From an uncultured Romboutsia sp. (lineage in GTDB: Bacteria; Bacillota; Clostridia; Peptostreptococcales; Peptostreptococcaceae), in assembly GCA_904418825.1 (NCBI GenBank), contig CAJFPU010000005.1:1-44041 (forward strand): a stretch of 44,041 nucleotides of DNA, given 5' to 3'. The position numbers were made by a program, and so were the translations under genes. Below, piece by piece: positions 1 to 7,820 of the stretch. Below the pieces are notes generated by a model that was given only the letters and a program-made list of their open reading frames with translations, was not told where the DNA came from and ran no database searches. Within the stretch, counting starts at the first letter, position 1; each line of letters begins with the position of its first letter.

Positions 1-442
1 AATCTAATACTATTGTATATTTTATTCTATGATTTTTATTTTTAAAACTATTTTATATAATAAATAGTCTTTGTTATATTATTATGATAAAAATAACCAT
101 GCCATAGTATTTTCAATAATTTTAATTATAAGGTATGGTTATTTATCTAGTTTGATATAAATTATTTGTAATATATTAAAATTGTAACTAAAATAACTTC
201 TGTTTTTTTAAATTAATTCAATAAATCTATTCTTAATAATAACTCTAGTTATATATCTATCTTTATTCAATATATTTATGAAAATATCTTTAACTCAGTC
301 AATTTCTTTATTCTTTTACTTATTTGTATAAACTTAAATAAAGCTAAATAATTAGATATACTCTATTTAAATTTAGTATATATATCTATACTATTAATAT
401 ATTTATTAATAGATATAATTTATGGTATGGAGGTACATTTTT
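1..442. other. AT-rich gene-free stretch at left edge
   Basis: No convincing gene is visible. The only clear structure is an inverted repeat, ATAACCATGCC at 93-103 against GGTATGGTTAT at 132-142 with one G-U pair and a 28-base loop. It could be a terminator for a gene left of the window or a remnant of one. The right part is very AT-rich and must hold the promoter of the gene starting at 443, but several AT hexamers compete and I cannot choose one. Confidence 0.5.
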
Positions 443-1096
443 ATGCAGCTTAGAAATAATAAAATGTATATTCCAACTGATAAAGGCTCTTTATCTGTTG
501 ACGGAGTTGGATATTTAGAAGTTGAGTCTGACTTAATTAGATTAAATCTTGGAATTACAAGTAATAATGAAAGTGCTAAAGAAGCTAAAGATAAAAATTT
601 ACAAATACTTGAAAACTTAATTACTAGCTTAATTGATTATGGTATACCTAAAGAAGATATAAATACTAAAGATATATTAGTTTCTAAAAACTATATTGGA
701 TGTGATAACCAACAAGCATCATTTATCGTAACTAATTTAGTTACTGTTATGATAAATGATATATCAAAATTAAAAGACATTTATTCTTTAGCTATAGAAA
801 ATGGAGCCAATGATAATATAAGTGTAGACTTCTTGCTATCTAATCCAGGCTATTATTACAGTAAAGCACTAAAAAAAGCTAGTAAAGATGCACTTAATAA
901 AGCAACCTTACTAGCTAGTAGTTTTAATATAAGATTTAATCCATCTCCATTTAAAATAATTGAAAAAAGTTCTTCTTTGTACTCTATTGCTTATTCTACT
1001 TCTAAGTCATATGCATCTTCTCAACAAGATCTATCATCTGGAATAGTTAAAATTACTGCAGAAATTGAAGCAATATTTACTACTATTTTATGTTAA
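443..1096 (+). CDS. SIMPL-domain (DUF541) protein
   Basis: A 217-residue protein with the SIMPL/DUF541 pattern. An early GVGYLEVESD strand is followed by a helix rich in Ala and Lys (NNESAKEAKDKN), then the GIPKEDINTKDILVSKNY segment, and a C-terminal half in which a KALKKASKDALNKATLLA helix precedes closing strands. I chose the ATG at 443 rather than 422 because GGAGG at 429-433 sits nine bases before it. No signal peptide or membrane segment is visible, so the protein is probably cytoplasmic, unlike many periplasmic family members. The family's biochemical role is unclear; related proteins have been linked to stress tolerance and to a kinase partner in mammals. It stands alone, with its own terminator, convergent with the next gene. 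Confidence 0.7.
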   Translation: MQLRNNKMYIPTDKGSLSVDGVGYLEVESDLIRLNLGITSNNESAKEAKDKNLQILENLITSLIDYGIPKEDINTKDILVSKNYIGCDNQQASFIVTNLVTVMINDISKLKDIYSLAIENGANDNISVDFLLSNPGYYYSKALKKASKDALNKATLLASSFNIRFNPSPFKIIEKSSSLYSIAYSTSKSYASSQQDLSSGIVKITAEIEAIFTTILC

Positions 1097-1098
1097 CT

Positions 1099-1128
1099 AA
1101 AAAAGTCTACATTAAAGTAGACTTTTTT
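1099..1128. terminator. Bidirectional intrinsic terminator
   Basis: A perfect 12-bp stem (1099-1110 with 1117-1128) has a six-base loop and is bounded by A-run and T-run. It serves the SIMPL gene on the plus strand and probably the convergent gene ending at 1231. Confidence 0.85.
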
Positions 1129-1230
1129 ATAACGAATAGGAAATTATATTCATTTTTAAATTGTTGATAAATATAATTTCCGTAACGAGTTTCAAAAAAT
1201 TAGTCTTACAAAATTTTAAAGAAAAATTTT

Positions 1231-1650
1231 TTATATTACACAATTTTCTATTTGAATTATATAATCTTGACACTTTTCACACATTATTATACTTACTATA
1301 TAACTATCATCAACCTTACCTTGTCTAGATAATTTGTTAAACGATAAACCTTTATACTCTTTACTTATATCACTTATTATATATTCTCCATCTTTAGTAA
1401 GAATATAAAAATGATACTCTAAAAATCCGAAAAACTTTTGCTTTTCTTTCACACCTGCTAAACACTCAGGACATGCCTCTTGATAGTATTCTATATCAAA
1501 ATCAACATCATCAGCTTCATTTAACATATTTAATATATTATCAACCGTTATACCTTTAACTGGCTTTTCTTCATCATTTATTAACTCACTACAATTATTT
1601 TCATTTAATACATATTCTGTATCTTCATAAGTAAACTTATATTCACTCAT
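1231..1650 (-). CDS. Small acidic protein with two CxxC pairs (DUF3785-like)
   Basis: A 139-residue protein with two cysteine pairs, CPEC near residues 60-63 and CEKC near 124-127. They are spaced as in a split zinc or metal-binding site. The remainder is rich in Asp, Glu and Tyr, with no signal peptide or membrane segment. From memory it resembles the clostridial family DUF3785, but I hold that loosely; no function is known to me. An AGGTG ribosome site precedes the ATG. It starts 17 bases after the stop of the upstream glycosyltransferase gene, so the two are probably co-transcribed. Confidence 0.65.
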   Translation of the reverse strand: MSEYKFTYEDTEYVLNENNCSELINDEEKPVKGITVDNILNMLNEADDVDFDIEYYQEACPECLAGVKEKQKFFGFLEYHFYILTKDGEYIISDISKEYKGLSFNKLSRQGKVDDSYIVSIIMCEKCQDYIIQIENCVI

Positions 1651-1667
1651 ATTAACACCTCTTTACT

Positions 1668-2585
1668 TTATTCAATTTCTGATTTAAATGGAACATCTTC
1701 ATTTATTGCTTGTATATATTCATCTTCATCTATATAACCAAGCTCTTTCATCTTATATAATATAACTTCCTGTCTTTTTTTAGCTTCTCTATGTTCCTTA
1801 TATTTAGCTGGACTATTAGTTATTCCTACTAACATAGCACTTTGAGCTAAAGTTAAATCTTGTACATCTTTTCCAAAATACACCTTTGAAGCTTTTCCTA
1901 CTCCATAAGCTGACTTACCGAAGTAAACATTATTTAAATAAGTGCATAGTATTTCATCTTTAGTCATAAACTTGTCCATTTGAGTAGCATAATACATATC
2001 TTTTATCTTTCTTGTTATTGTTTTATCTTCACTTGTTAAAAGATTTTTAGATATTTGCATTTCTATAGTACTTCCACCTTGAATAGTATCTGAAAATATA
2101 TTATGAAGTACAGATCTTGTTAAAGATATAATATCTACACCTTGATGCTCATAAAATCTTTCATCTTCTATAGAAACTAATGCCTCTTTTAAATATTTAG
2201 GTATTTCCATATCAGGAACTACTTCACTACTTATATAACTCTCTCTCAATATTTCTTTATTTATAACTTTTGTATCTTTTAAAGATGATATTACAACTAA
2301 TGATCCAATTGCTGATATTCCAATTGATGCAATCAATAAAATACTCAAAAATACATTTAATAATTTAAAACGCATTTTTTTCTTTGCTTTTTTTCGTTTT
2401 TTAGCTCTACTAGATTTATTTATATTATCTCTTTTTATTTTATTATTTTCTATTTTGTTTTCATATCCTACATTATCTAATCTTACTTTTTCTTCATAAT
2501 ATCTTTGGTGTTGCTTAGATTTATAATTGTAATCATTTGAACTTACTTTTTTTCTTCTTATTCTATTGTCATCATTATAATTCAT
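1668..2585 (-). CDS. Monofunctional peptidoglycan glycosyltransferase (GT51)
   Basis: A 305-residue membrane-anchored transglycosylase that would polymerise lipid II into glycan strands outside the membrane. A basic, Lys/Arg-rich cytoplasmic tail of about 70 residues precedes one membrane helix (about 73-102). The GT51 domain follows: SIEDERFYEHQGVD around 138-151 (catalytic Glu about E140), GGSTIEMQISKN around 170-181, then KDEILCTYLNNVYFG and AQSAMLVGITNSP. The usual GGSTITQQ reads GGSTIEMQ here. There is no transpeptidase domain, so this is a stand-alone MtgA-like or truncated class A PBP form. It is the first gene of a two-gene unit with the CxxC protein. Confidence 0.88.
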   Translation of the reverse strand: MNYNDDNRIRRKKVSSNDYNYKSKQHQRYYEEKVRLDNVGYENKIENNKIKRDNINKSSRAKKRKKAKKKMRFKLLNVFLSILLIASIGISAIGSLVVISSLKDTKVINKEILRESYISSEVVPDMEIPKYLKEALVSIEDERFYEHQGVDIISLTRSVLHNIFSDTIQGGSTIEMQISKNLLTSEDKTITRKIKDMYYATQMDKFMTKDEILCTYLNNVYFGKSAYGVGKASKVYFGKDVQDLTLAQSAMLVGITNSPAKYKEHREAKKRQEVILYKMKELGYIDEDEYIQAINEDVPFKSEIE

Positions 2586-2737
2586 ATTCTCCTCCTCAAT
2601 ATTATAAAATTAATTATACATTGTTATATAAAATAAATCAAAGCACAAATTTGTAATATATTTATAAAATAAGTGATTAAAATTATAAAATTGGGGAATT
2701 ATATATTTTGTACTATTTATTAAGGAGGTGATTACAA

Positions 2738-2908
2738 ATGGCTTACTTTATAACAGATGCTTGTATAAGCTGTGGAGCTTGCGAGCCTGAATGTCCAGTT
2801 AACTGCATATCTGCAGGAGATGACAAATACATAATAGATGAAAATATATGCATAGAATGTGGTACATGCAATAGTGTATGTCCAGTTGATGCTCCTCAAC
2901 CTGAGTAA
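2738..2908 (+). CDS. 2[4Fe-4S] ferredoxin
   Basis: A 56-residue clostridial-type ferredoxin with two cysteine sets. Cys9, 12, 15 and 19 lie in CISCGACEPECP, and Cys38, 41, 44 and 48 lie in CIECGTCNSVCP. Cys23 is extra. In this family the two cubane clusters carry low-potential electrons between oxidoreductases in the cytoplasm. AAGGAGGTG lies at an ideal distance before the ATG at 2738. It is a single-gene unit closed by a terminator that also reaches the stop codon of the convergent gene. Confidence 0.93.
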   Translation: MAYFITDACISCGACEPECPVNCISAGDDKYIIDENICIECGTCNSVCPVDAPQPE

Positions 2909-2910
2909 TA

Positions 2911-2939
2911 AAAAAGAAAAGCATTTGCTTTTCTTTTTT
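2911..2939. terminator. Bidirectional intrinsic terminator
   Basis: Hairpin with a GCA/TGC core extended by AAAAAGAAAA against TTTTCTTTTT. It follows the ferredoxin stop and touches the stop codon of the minus-strand gene ending at 2938. Confidence 0.8.
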
Positions 2940-3420
2940 ATTTTATATTTATAGTTTGTACTATAGTATTATTTTTAGTATCTTCTATATCAGAAAACTC
3001 TAATCTTATAGGCTCTTTAATATTATGTAATGCTACTCCCATTTTTAATGTCTTACTTTCTCCACTTTTTAAGTTTCCTATAAGTCCATGTACCTCATCC
3101 TTATATGTACTTACAAAATATTTTGTTGATAAGTCTCCTTGATATGGATATACATCTAAATTAGCTAATTCAATGTCATTTACACCATTATTTTTTACAT
3201 CTACTGTTATTATTGCAGATGCATTATAGACTTCATCTAATTCTATTGATGAATCATTTATTGATATTTCTTTTACCTTTATATTTATATCTTTATTATT
3301 TGTATTATTTATCAATATCTGTTCATCATCTATATGATTTTTTTCTAAACAAGTAGATACAGTAGATGAGAATATTAATAAAAATATAGTAGCTATGCTT
3401 TTAAAAAATCTAATCTTCAT
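2938..3420 (-). CDS. Secreted protein with DUF4352-like beta domain
   Basis: A 160-residue protein with an N-terminal signal sequence: basic MKIRFFK, a hydrophobic core to about residue 18, then STVSTC. C24 could be a lipid site, but Thr at -1 makes a weak lipobox, so plain secretion is equally possible. The mature part reads as a beta sandwich. A strand with VDVKNNGVNDIELANLDVY and the later SGESKTLKMGVALH recall DUF4352-type extracellular domains. No enzymatic motif is visible. It is a monocistronic unit with its own ribosome site (AGGAGG region just upstream of 3420). Confidence 0.6.
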   Translation of the reverse strand: MKIRFFKSIATIFLLIFSSTVSTCLEKNHIDDEQILINNTNNKDINIKVKEISINDSSIELDEVYNASAIITVDVKNNGVNDIELANLDVYPYQGDLSTKYFVSTYKDEVHGLIGNLKSGESKTLKMGVALHNIKEPIRLEFSDIEDTKNNTIVQTINIK

Positions 3421-3535
3421 ACTTTCCTCCTAACAATTTTTTTTATTTTATGCATAAGAAGAAATTTTATTCATCATTAGTTAAATATGGATAAATTTTA
3501 AAAATAAAAATATATTTTATTTTTTACGATTTTTT

Positions 3536-3577
3536 TCCGACATTTCTCTTGATTTTTTTGTCGAAATTTGTTATTAT
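3536..3577 (+). promoter_or_regulatory. Sigma-A promoter with two Spo0A-like boxes
   Basis: TTGATT (3549-3554), a 17-base spacer and TATTAT (3572-3577) make a good vegetative promoter pointing right, although no gene follows on that strand. Within the spacer, 3559-3565 is TGTCGAA, an exact match to the core Spo0A box as I remember it. On the other strand 3542-3536 reads TGTCGGA, one mismatch from it. The two boxes face each other around the -35. This suggests that phosphorylated Spo0A controls the transcript. Confidence 0.55.
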
Positions 3578-3583
3578 TAATTC

Positions 3584-3711
3584 AAGGTTATCCCCTAATA
3601 ACCGATTATTTTACTCCCCAAATAAAATATATTCCCTAATAAACCCCTTTTTATAATATATTTTACCCCTTTATAGCCTTACTTGATCGGATTAAAGTAA
3701 GGCTATTTTTT
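3584..3711 (+). ncRNA. Candidate C-rich small RNA
   Basis: About 128 bases lie between a sigma-A promoter (TATTAT ending at 3577) and a strong terminator, with no open frame preceded by a ribosome site. The predicted 5' end folds as GGTTAT-CCCCTA-ATAACC (3586-3603), presenting CCCC in the loop. Further C-runs follow at 3616-3619, 3634-3636, 3644-3647 and 3666-3669 in AT-rich, probably unpaired surroundings. Repeated UCCC or CCCC seeds in loops or single strands are a hallmark of Firmicute regulatory RNAs that pair with Shine-Dalgarno sequences (for example Listeria LhrC and staphylococcal RsaE). The RNA itself is an inference; promoter, C-runs and terminator are seen directly. Confidence 0.6.
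3673..3711 (+). terminator. Terminator of the candidate small RNA
   Basis: A perfect 12-bp stem, 3673-3684 with 3695-3706, has a ten-base loop and is followed by TTTTTT on the plus strand only. On the minus strand no T-run follows. It therefore ends rightward transcription, even though the nearest protein gene is the convergent kinase, whose stop codon lies in the loop. Confidence 0.85.
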
Positions 3712-4717
3712 CATATTTTTTTATTATATCTCTTATAACTCGATATCCCTTTGCTTTTGTTTCAACATATAAACTTTCTCTATAATCATCTATAATTTCC
3801 CACATATTTCCATTTTTAATTAGCATTATATTTATATACTTATCATTTGTATTTAAAGTCCATGTAAATTTTTCTTCATTTTCTTTATTATAATACCAAT
3901 CTAAATGTGTATTTATACAAGATATATCATTCATAATATCTAAAACATTTTCATATCTATCGTAAGTATTAATATTGATACATTTTTCAATTATATTTAT
4001 CATTACCTTAGGTATATGGGGTAAATATTTTTTTCTAATCGGAAATTTACCTTTTGCACAAGCTATCTTTAAACTATTTAAATCCTTATATCGTCTTGCT
4101 TGCTTATTATATTCTTCATTACCATTACATAATCTATATAGTGTAGTACCTATTTGATATATATCTATTTTTTTATTTATAGTTGAATTTGTACACTGTT
4201 CCGGTGCTATATGCTTATAATATACATTTTTTAACTTTGCATTACCTAAGCTATTTAAATATAACGCAGAACCAAAATCTGTAAGTATTGCACTTCCTTC
4301 ATTGCTTATCAATATATTATTAGGCTTTATATCACAATGTACAATATTATTTTCATGAACCCAGTATATAGCCGAAAGAAAATCTAATGAGAATTTTATT
4401 ATTTGTCTTAATGTAAGGTTTTGATTTTCTATTAGATGCTGAAGAGATCCATTTTTTAAATATGGCATAGTTATATATATATAGTCATTATCATAAGATG
4501 CCGAGTGTATTTTCATTATATTTGGATGATTTAATTTATATATTTTTTTTGATTCATCAAAATATCTTCTAGGTTCCTTTAGAACTTCCTTATCTATTTG
4601 TTTTAATATAAATTTAGATCCAACTTGTAAATCTTTTACAATATATAATGATGAGTTAACACCTTCTGACTTTATTTTTTTTATTATTTCAAAGTCAAAT
4701 CGAGTTCTTAATTGCAT
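3692..4717 (-). CDS. Cytoplasmic Ser/Thr protein kinase
   Basis: A 341-residue Hanks-type kinase. The expected residues are present: Lys39 in FILKQ, Glu55 in the C helix, HCDIKPNN with catalytic Asp129, Lys131 and Asn134, DFG at 147-149, and APEQ at 171-174. HRD reads HCD, so it lacks the RD arginine and may not need activation-loop phosphorylation. The glycine loop is poor (SEGVNSSLY). There is no membrane segment and there are no PASTA repeats, so this is not the PrkC cell-wall sensor kinase. About 75 C-terminal residues form an unrecognised extra domain rich in Trp, Tyr and Asn. Its start overlaps the end of the upstream small gene by ten bases, implying translational coupling. The ribosome site is GGGGTGG. 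Confidence 0.85.
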   Translation of the reverse strand: MQLRTRFDFEIIKKIKSEGVNSSLYIVKDLQVGSKFILKQIDKEVLKEPRRYFDESKKIYKLNHPNIMKIHSASYDNDYIYITMPYLKNGSLQHLIENQNLTLRQIIKFSLDFLSAIYWVHENNIVHCDIKPNNILISNEGSAILTDFGSALYLNSLGNAKLKNVYYKHIAPEQCTNSTINKKIDIYQIGTTLYRLCNGNEEYNKQARRYKDLNSLKIACAKGKFPIRKKYLPHIPKVMINIIEKCININTYDRYENVLDIMNDISCINTHLDWYYNKENEEKFTWTLNTNDKYINIMLIKNGNMWEIIDDYRESLYVETKAKGYRVIRDIIKKYEKIALL

Positions 4718-4998
4718 ATTTCCACCCCATAACTAGATAGTAATTCTTCTAATGTTGCCTCAAACTTTATAGTATACATCTCTAATCTATCTTTTATATT
4801 TAAATATGCCTTTTTTACTTTATTTTGTTTTATTATAATACTTATAAATTTTCTTATATATTCTAACTTATCTCCAATACTAAATGATACCGGTATTCTT
4901 ATTTCATTTTGTTGGATAATATTTTTCTTGTCATTATATATAGAAAATATTTCAAATTGAATTTTATCTATATATATATTTATAGATATTAAATTCAT
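4708..4998 (-). CDS. Small protein coupled to the kinase
   Basis: A 96-residue protein that I do not recognise by name. It reads as three beta strands (residues 2-13, 15-22 and 26-36), a helix (44-58), a strand (61-68) and a final helix containing KFEATLEELLSSYGVEI. That order recalls the start of RNase H-like folds such as the gamma-proteobacterial DUF3010 proteins, but acidic catalytic residues are not evident, so nuclease activity is unlikely. It is the first gene of a two-gene operon with the kinase. Its ribosome site is an unusually strong AGGGGG. It could be a substrate, adaptor or regulator of the kinase. Confidence 0.65.
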   Translation of the reverse strand: MNLISINIYIDKIQFEIFSIYNDKKNIIQQNEIRIPVSFSIGDKLEYIRKFISIIIKQNKVKKAYLNIKDRLEMYTIKFEATLEELLSSYGVEICN

Positions 4999-5052
4999 AA
5001 TATTAACCCCCTATAAAATAATCTCGTCTTTATATACTATGAATTTAACTTA

Positions 5053-5081
5053 AGATTAAACACTATTTATAAAAATTTCAA
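5053..5081 (-). promoter_or_regulatory. Sigma-A promoter of the kinase operon
   Basis: On the minus strand TTGAAA (5081-5076), exactly 17 bases, then TAATCT (5058-5053). It would give a leader of about 48 bases before the ATG at 4998. Confidence 0.5.
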
Positions 5082-5220
5082 TTAATGTAGTAAAACATTA
5101 CATATTAATAAATAATTCATATATTCTAAAAACCATTTTAAATTAAAACTAATATCATTATATAAATATATTTTAATCTTATAATCAATTATTGAAGTAA
5201 TATAATTTATTTAAGCGTAA

Positions 5221-5247
5221 AAAAAGAAGCCTTATTAGCTTCTTTTT
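5221..5247. terminator. Intrinsic terminator after exonuclease gene
   Basis: A ten-bp stem (5221-5230 with 5238-5247, core GAAGC/GCTTC) has A- and T-runs on both sides. It overlaps the last codon region of the minus-strand exonuclease gene. Confidence 0.8.
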
Positions 5248-5752
5248 ATATTTTATCCTTAATTGTTAAAAACAGTTTTGCTGTAGCTAAAGTATCACTA
5301 TCAGCTCTATGAGCATTTTTATTTTCTATATTATAGTAGCTACAAGCAGTTTCTAATTTTTTATTTTTCCCTTTATATGATTTTACTTGCTTTAACATCT
5401 CTAATGTACAAATATAATTTGTTATTGGCTCTAAGTTTAAAAGTTCTAAATAATAATTTAAAAATTTTAAATCAAACTTTGCATTATGAGCTATCATAGT
5501 CTTATCTCCTAAATATTTTCTAAATCTAGGTAAAACTTTTTCTATACTCTCTTCATTCTCTACCATATCATCACTTATATTAGTTATCTCTGTTATAAAA
5601 TAAGGTATATGACTTTTAGGCTTTATTAATCTTGAGTAATTTCTTACTATTTTATCTTCATTTATTTCAGTTATACCAATTTCTATTATTTCACAACCTT
5701 TATATGGATCAAGCCCTGTTGTTTCCAAATCTACAACTACATATTCTTGCAT
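5246..5752 (-). CDS. DnaQ-like 3'-5' exonuclease
   Basis: A 168-residue single-domain DEDDh exonuclease. Acidic metal ligands are Asp8 and Glu10 (VVDLETTG), Asp94 (HNAKFDLKF) and Asp153, with catalytic His148 in HRADSD. It is most like the proofreading domain of DNA polymerase III epsilon and PolC, but free-standing, so it could act in repair or RNA trimming. I start at the ATG at 5752 because AAGGAG lies seven bases before it. A longer frame to 5815 adds 21 residues without a ribosome site. It is monocistronic, with terminators on both sides. Confidence 0.85.
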   Translation of the reverse strand: MQEYVVVDLETTGLDPYKGCEIIEIGITEINEDKIVRNYSRLIKPKSHIPYFITEITNISDDMVENEESIEKVLPRFRKYLGDKTMIAHNAKFDLKFLNYYLELLNLEPITNYICTLEMLKQVKSYKGKNKKLETACSYYNIENKNAHRADSDTLATAKLFLTIKDKI

Positions 5753-5804
5753 AACCATTCTCCTTATTATAGCTAAAAGTTTACTTAAATCATATCTTAA
5801 TAGT

Positions 5805-5845
5805 AAAATAAGCACCTATAATATTATATATAAGGTGCTTATTTT
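5805..5845. terminator. Terminator of ftsEX-peptidase operon
   Basis: A perfect 13-bp stem (5805-5817 with 5833-5845) has AAGCACCT/AGGTGCTT at its core and T-rich flanks on both strands. It lies just after the stop at 5853 of the peptidase gene. Confidence 0.85.
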
Positions 5846-5852
5846 TTAATAG

Positions 5853-6905
5853 TTATTTTATATATGGAAGTGGATTTACATGATTTCCATTTATTCTTAC
5901 TTCAAAATGAAGATGAGGACCAGTAGAGTTTCCTGTAGAACCCATTTTAGATATCACTTGCCCTTTTTGAACTCGCTGTCCAACTGATACATTTAATTCA
6001 TTGTTATGGGCATAAAGTGTTACCTTTCCATCATCATGTTGTATCATAACAGTTTTTCCATATCCTCTTTGAGTCCCTGAAAATATTACTTTTCCTGAGT
6101 CTATAGATACTATAGGTGTTCCTGTTGGTCCTGGTATATCTATTCCAGTATGCATTTTTCTAGTGTTAAATATAGGATGTATTCTATATCCATATGGAGA
6201 ACTTATTCTAGAATATCCTGGTACTGGCCAAGAACCACTAGATATAATTTGCCCATCTTCAACAACTACACTTTGTGAAGCTATTTTTTCTATTTCTGAT
6301 TCTAATTCAATTTCTTCTTTTTCTAATTCAGCTTTTAATTTTTCTACTTCTATTTTATCATTATTTAAAGATTCATTATCTTTTTCTAATAATAATTTTA
6401 AATCTTCTTGTTCAACTTTTTTCTTTTCTATTTGACTTTTCTTTTCTTCTATTTCCTGTTTATTTTCATCAAGTTCTGTTAAAATTTCTTTATCTTGTTT
6501 TACAATTTGTTTTACTATGTACATATTATTTAAAAAATCAGATATAGATGAACTATTTAATAATATTTTTATATAACTCATAGAATAATTACTATTTATT
6601 ACTTTTATTCTTTTAGCTAACTGCTCTTTATTATTTTTTATATTATTTTCTAACTCATTTATTTCAGATTTTATATCATCTATCTGTAAATCAAGTTCAT
6701 TTATTTCTTCATTAGTTAAAGATATTTTTTCTTCAATTTCTTTTATTTTAGAGTTTAATTCTATTATTTGTTCATCTAGTCTTAATTGACTATCTCTATT
6801 TTCAGTTAATTTTTTTTCTAAATCAACCTGCTCATTTTCACCATACACAAATTGTGTACTAAATATTATACTGCATAAAGTAATTGTCGCTATTATTTTC
6901 TTCAC
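5853..6905 (-). CDS. Secreted M23 peptidoglycan hydrolase, PcsB/CwlO-like FtsEX partner
   Basis: A 350-residue protein with a signal peptide (about 1-22), a long coiled coil (about 27-210) and a C-terminal M23 domain (about 235-345). Zinc ligands His252 and Asp256 (HTGID) and His333 (HLHFE) are all present, as is His300 in LYAHN, so the peptidase should be active; EnvC-type activators lack these. The coiled coil is the type that binds the outer loops of FtsX. As the third gene after ftsE and ftsX, with an 18-base gap, it is very probably the wall hydrolase switched on by FtsEX at division or growth sites. The catalytic domain is M23, rather than the CHAP of PcsB or NlpC/P60 of CwlO. Confidence 0.88.
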   Translation of the reverse strand: MKKIIATITLCSIIFSTQFVYGENEQVDLEKKLTENRDSQLRLDEQIIELNSKIKEIEEKISLTNEEINELDLQIDDIKSEINELENNIKNNKEQLAKRIKVINSNYSMSYIKILLNSSSISDFLNNMYIVKQIVKQDKEILTELDENKQEIEEKKSQIEKKKVEQEDLKLLLEKDNESLNNDKIEVEKLKAELEKEEIELESEIEKIASQSVVVEDGQIISSGSWPVPGYSRISSPYGYRIHPIFNTRKMHTGIDIPGPTGTPIVSIDSGKVIFSGTQRGYGKTVMIQHDDGKVTLYAHNNELNVSVGQRVQKGQVISKMGSTGNSTGPHLHFEVRINGNHVNPLPYIK

Positions 6906-6923
6906 TCATTCTCCCCCTAAACT

Positions 6924-7820
6924 TTATACTTTTAAGTATTTCTTTACTGATATAACACTTCCTAGCACTCCTATTGTAATCCCTGTTATAAATAAAGTAG
7001 CTGATAATAATATTGTTATATCAGAAACTTGAATCATCATATTATCATTCATAAAATTAATTGCCTTGCTCACATTTTCTAATATGTAGTCATACATATA
7101 TATACATGTAAATAAAGCTATAGCTGAACCTATCATACCTATAGTAAAACCTTCTACTATAAATGGTAATTTTATGAAGCTATCACTTCCGCCTACATAC
7201 TTAATTATTTCAATTTCTTCTTTTTTACTATATACTCTAGTTTTTATTGTATTTGATATTATAACTAAGCAAATTAATATTAAAAATACAATAAGTATAC
7301 TACCAAAATTTCTAATAGAATCTGAAATTTTAATAAAATTATCTACTACATCTTTATGGTATTCTACGTTTTTAATATTATCTAAATCAGATATTTTACT
7401 TGAAACTGAATCTATATTTTCAGAATTTTCTAGTGTAACAATATAGCAGTCATCTAATGGATTTTCTAATCCTTCTAATAAATAAGAATCTTCTCCCCAA
7501 CTACTTTTCATCTCATCTAACATAGTTTCTTTATCTTTAAACTCTATATTTTTTATTCCTTTTATATTAGATAAATCAGTTTTAATATTATCTAAACTAG
7601 ATTTATCTAAATTATCTTTTATAGATACTCTTATTTCATTTATTTCATATTCTGTTGCTTTTATAAATTGATTTGTATTTAATACAATACTTGTTATTAT
7701 TCCTAAGATTATTAAAGATGCTGTAACTGAAATTATAGATATAAAACTCATTGTTTTATTTTTAAAAACACCTTTTATACCTTGATTTACACTATATAAA
7801 AAATTAGACATTAAATTCAT
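6924..7820 (-). CDS. ftsX: Cell division protein FtsX
   Basis: A 298-residue permease-like subunit of the FtsEX complex. One membrane helix near residues 22-45 is followed by an extracellular loop (about 46-170) and three further helices near 170-195, 215-240 and 268-292. FtsX does not transport; it passes ATP-driven movement from FtsE to a wall hydrolase outside. Its start overlaps the end of ftsE by 17 bases. A GAGGGAG stretch precedes the ATG. The hydrolase it should control is the next gene. Confidence 0.92.
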   Translation of the reverse strand: MNLMSNFLYSVNQGIKGVFKNKTMSFISIISVTASLIILGIITSIVLNTNQFIKATEYEINEIRVSIKDNLDKSSLDNIKTDLSNIKGIKNIEFKDKETMLDEMKSSWGEDSYLLEGLENPLDDCYIVTLENSENIDSVSSKISDLDNIKNVEYHKDVVDNFIKISDSIRNFGSILIVFLILICLVIISNTIKTRVYSKKEEIEIIKYVGGSDSFIKLPFIVEGFTIGMIGSAIALFTCIYMYDYILENVSKAINFMNDNMMIQVSDITILLSATLFITGITIGVLGSVISVKKYLKV

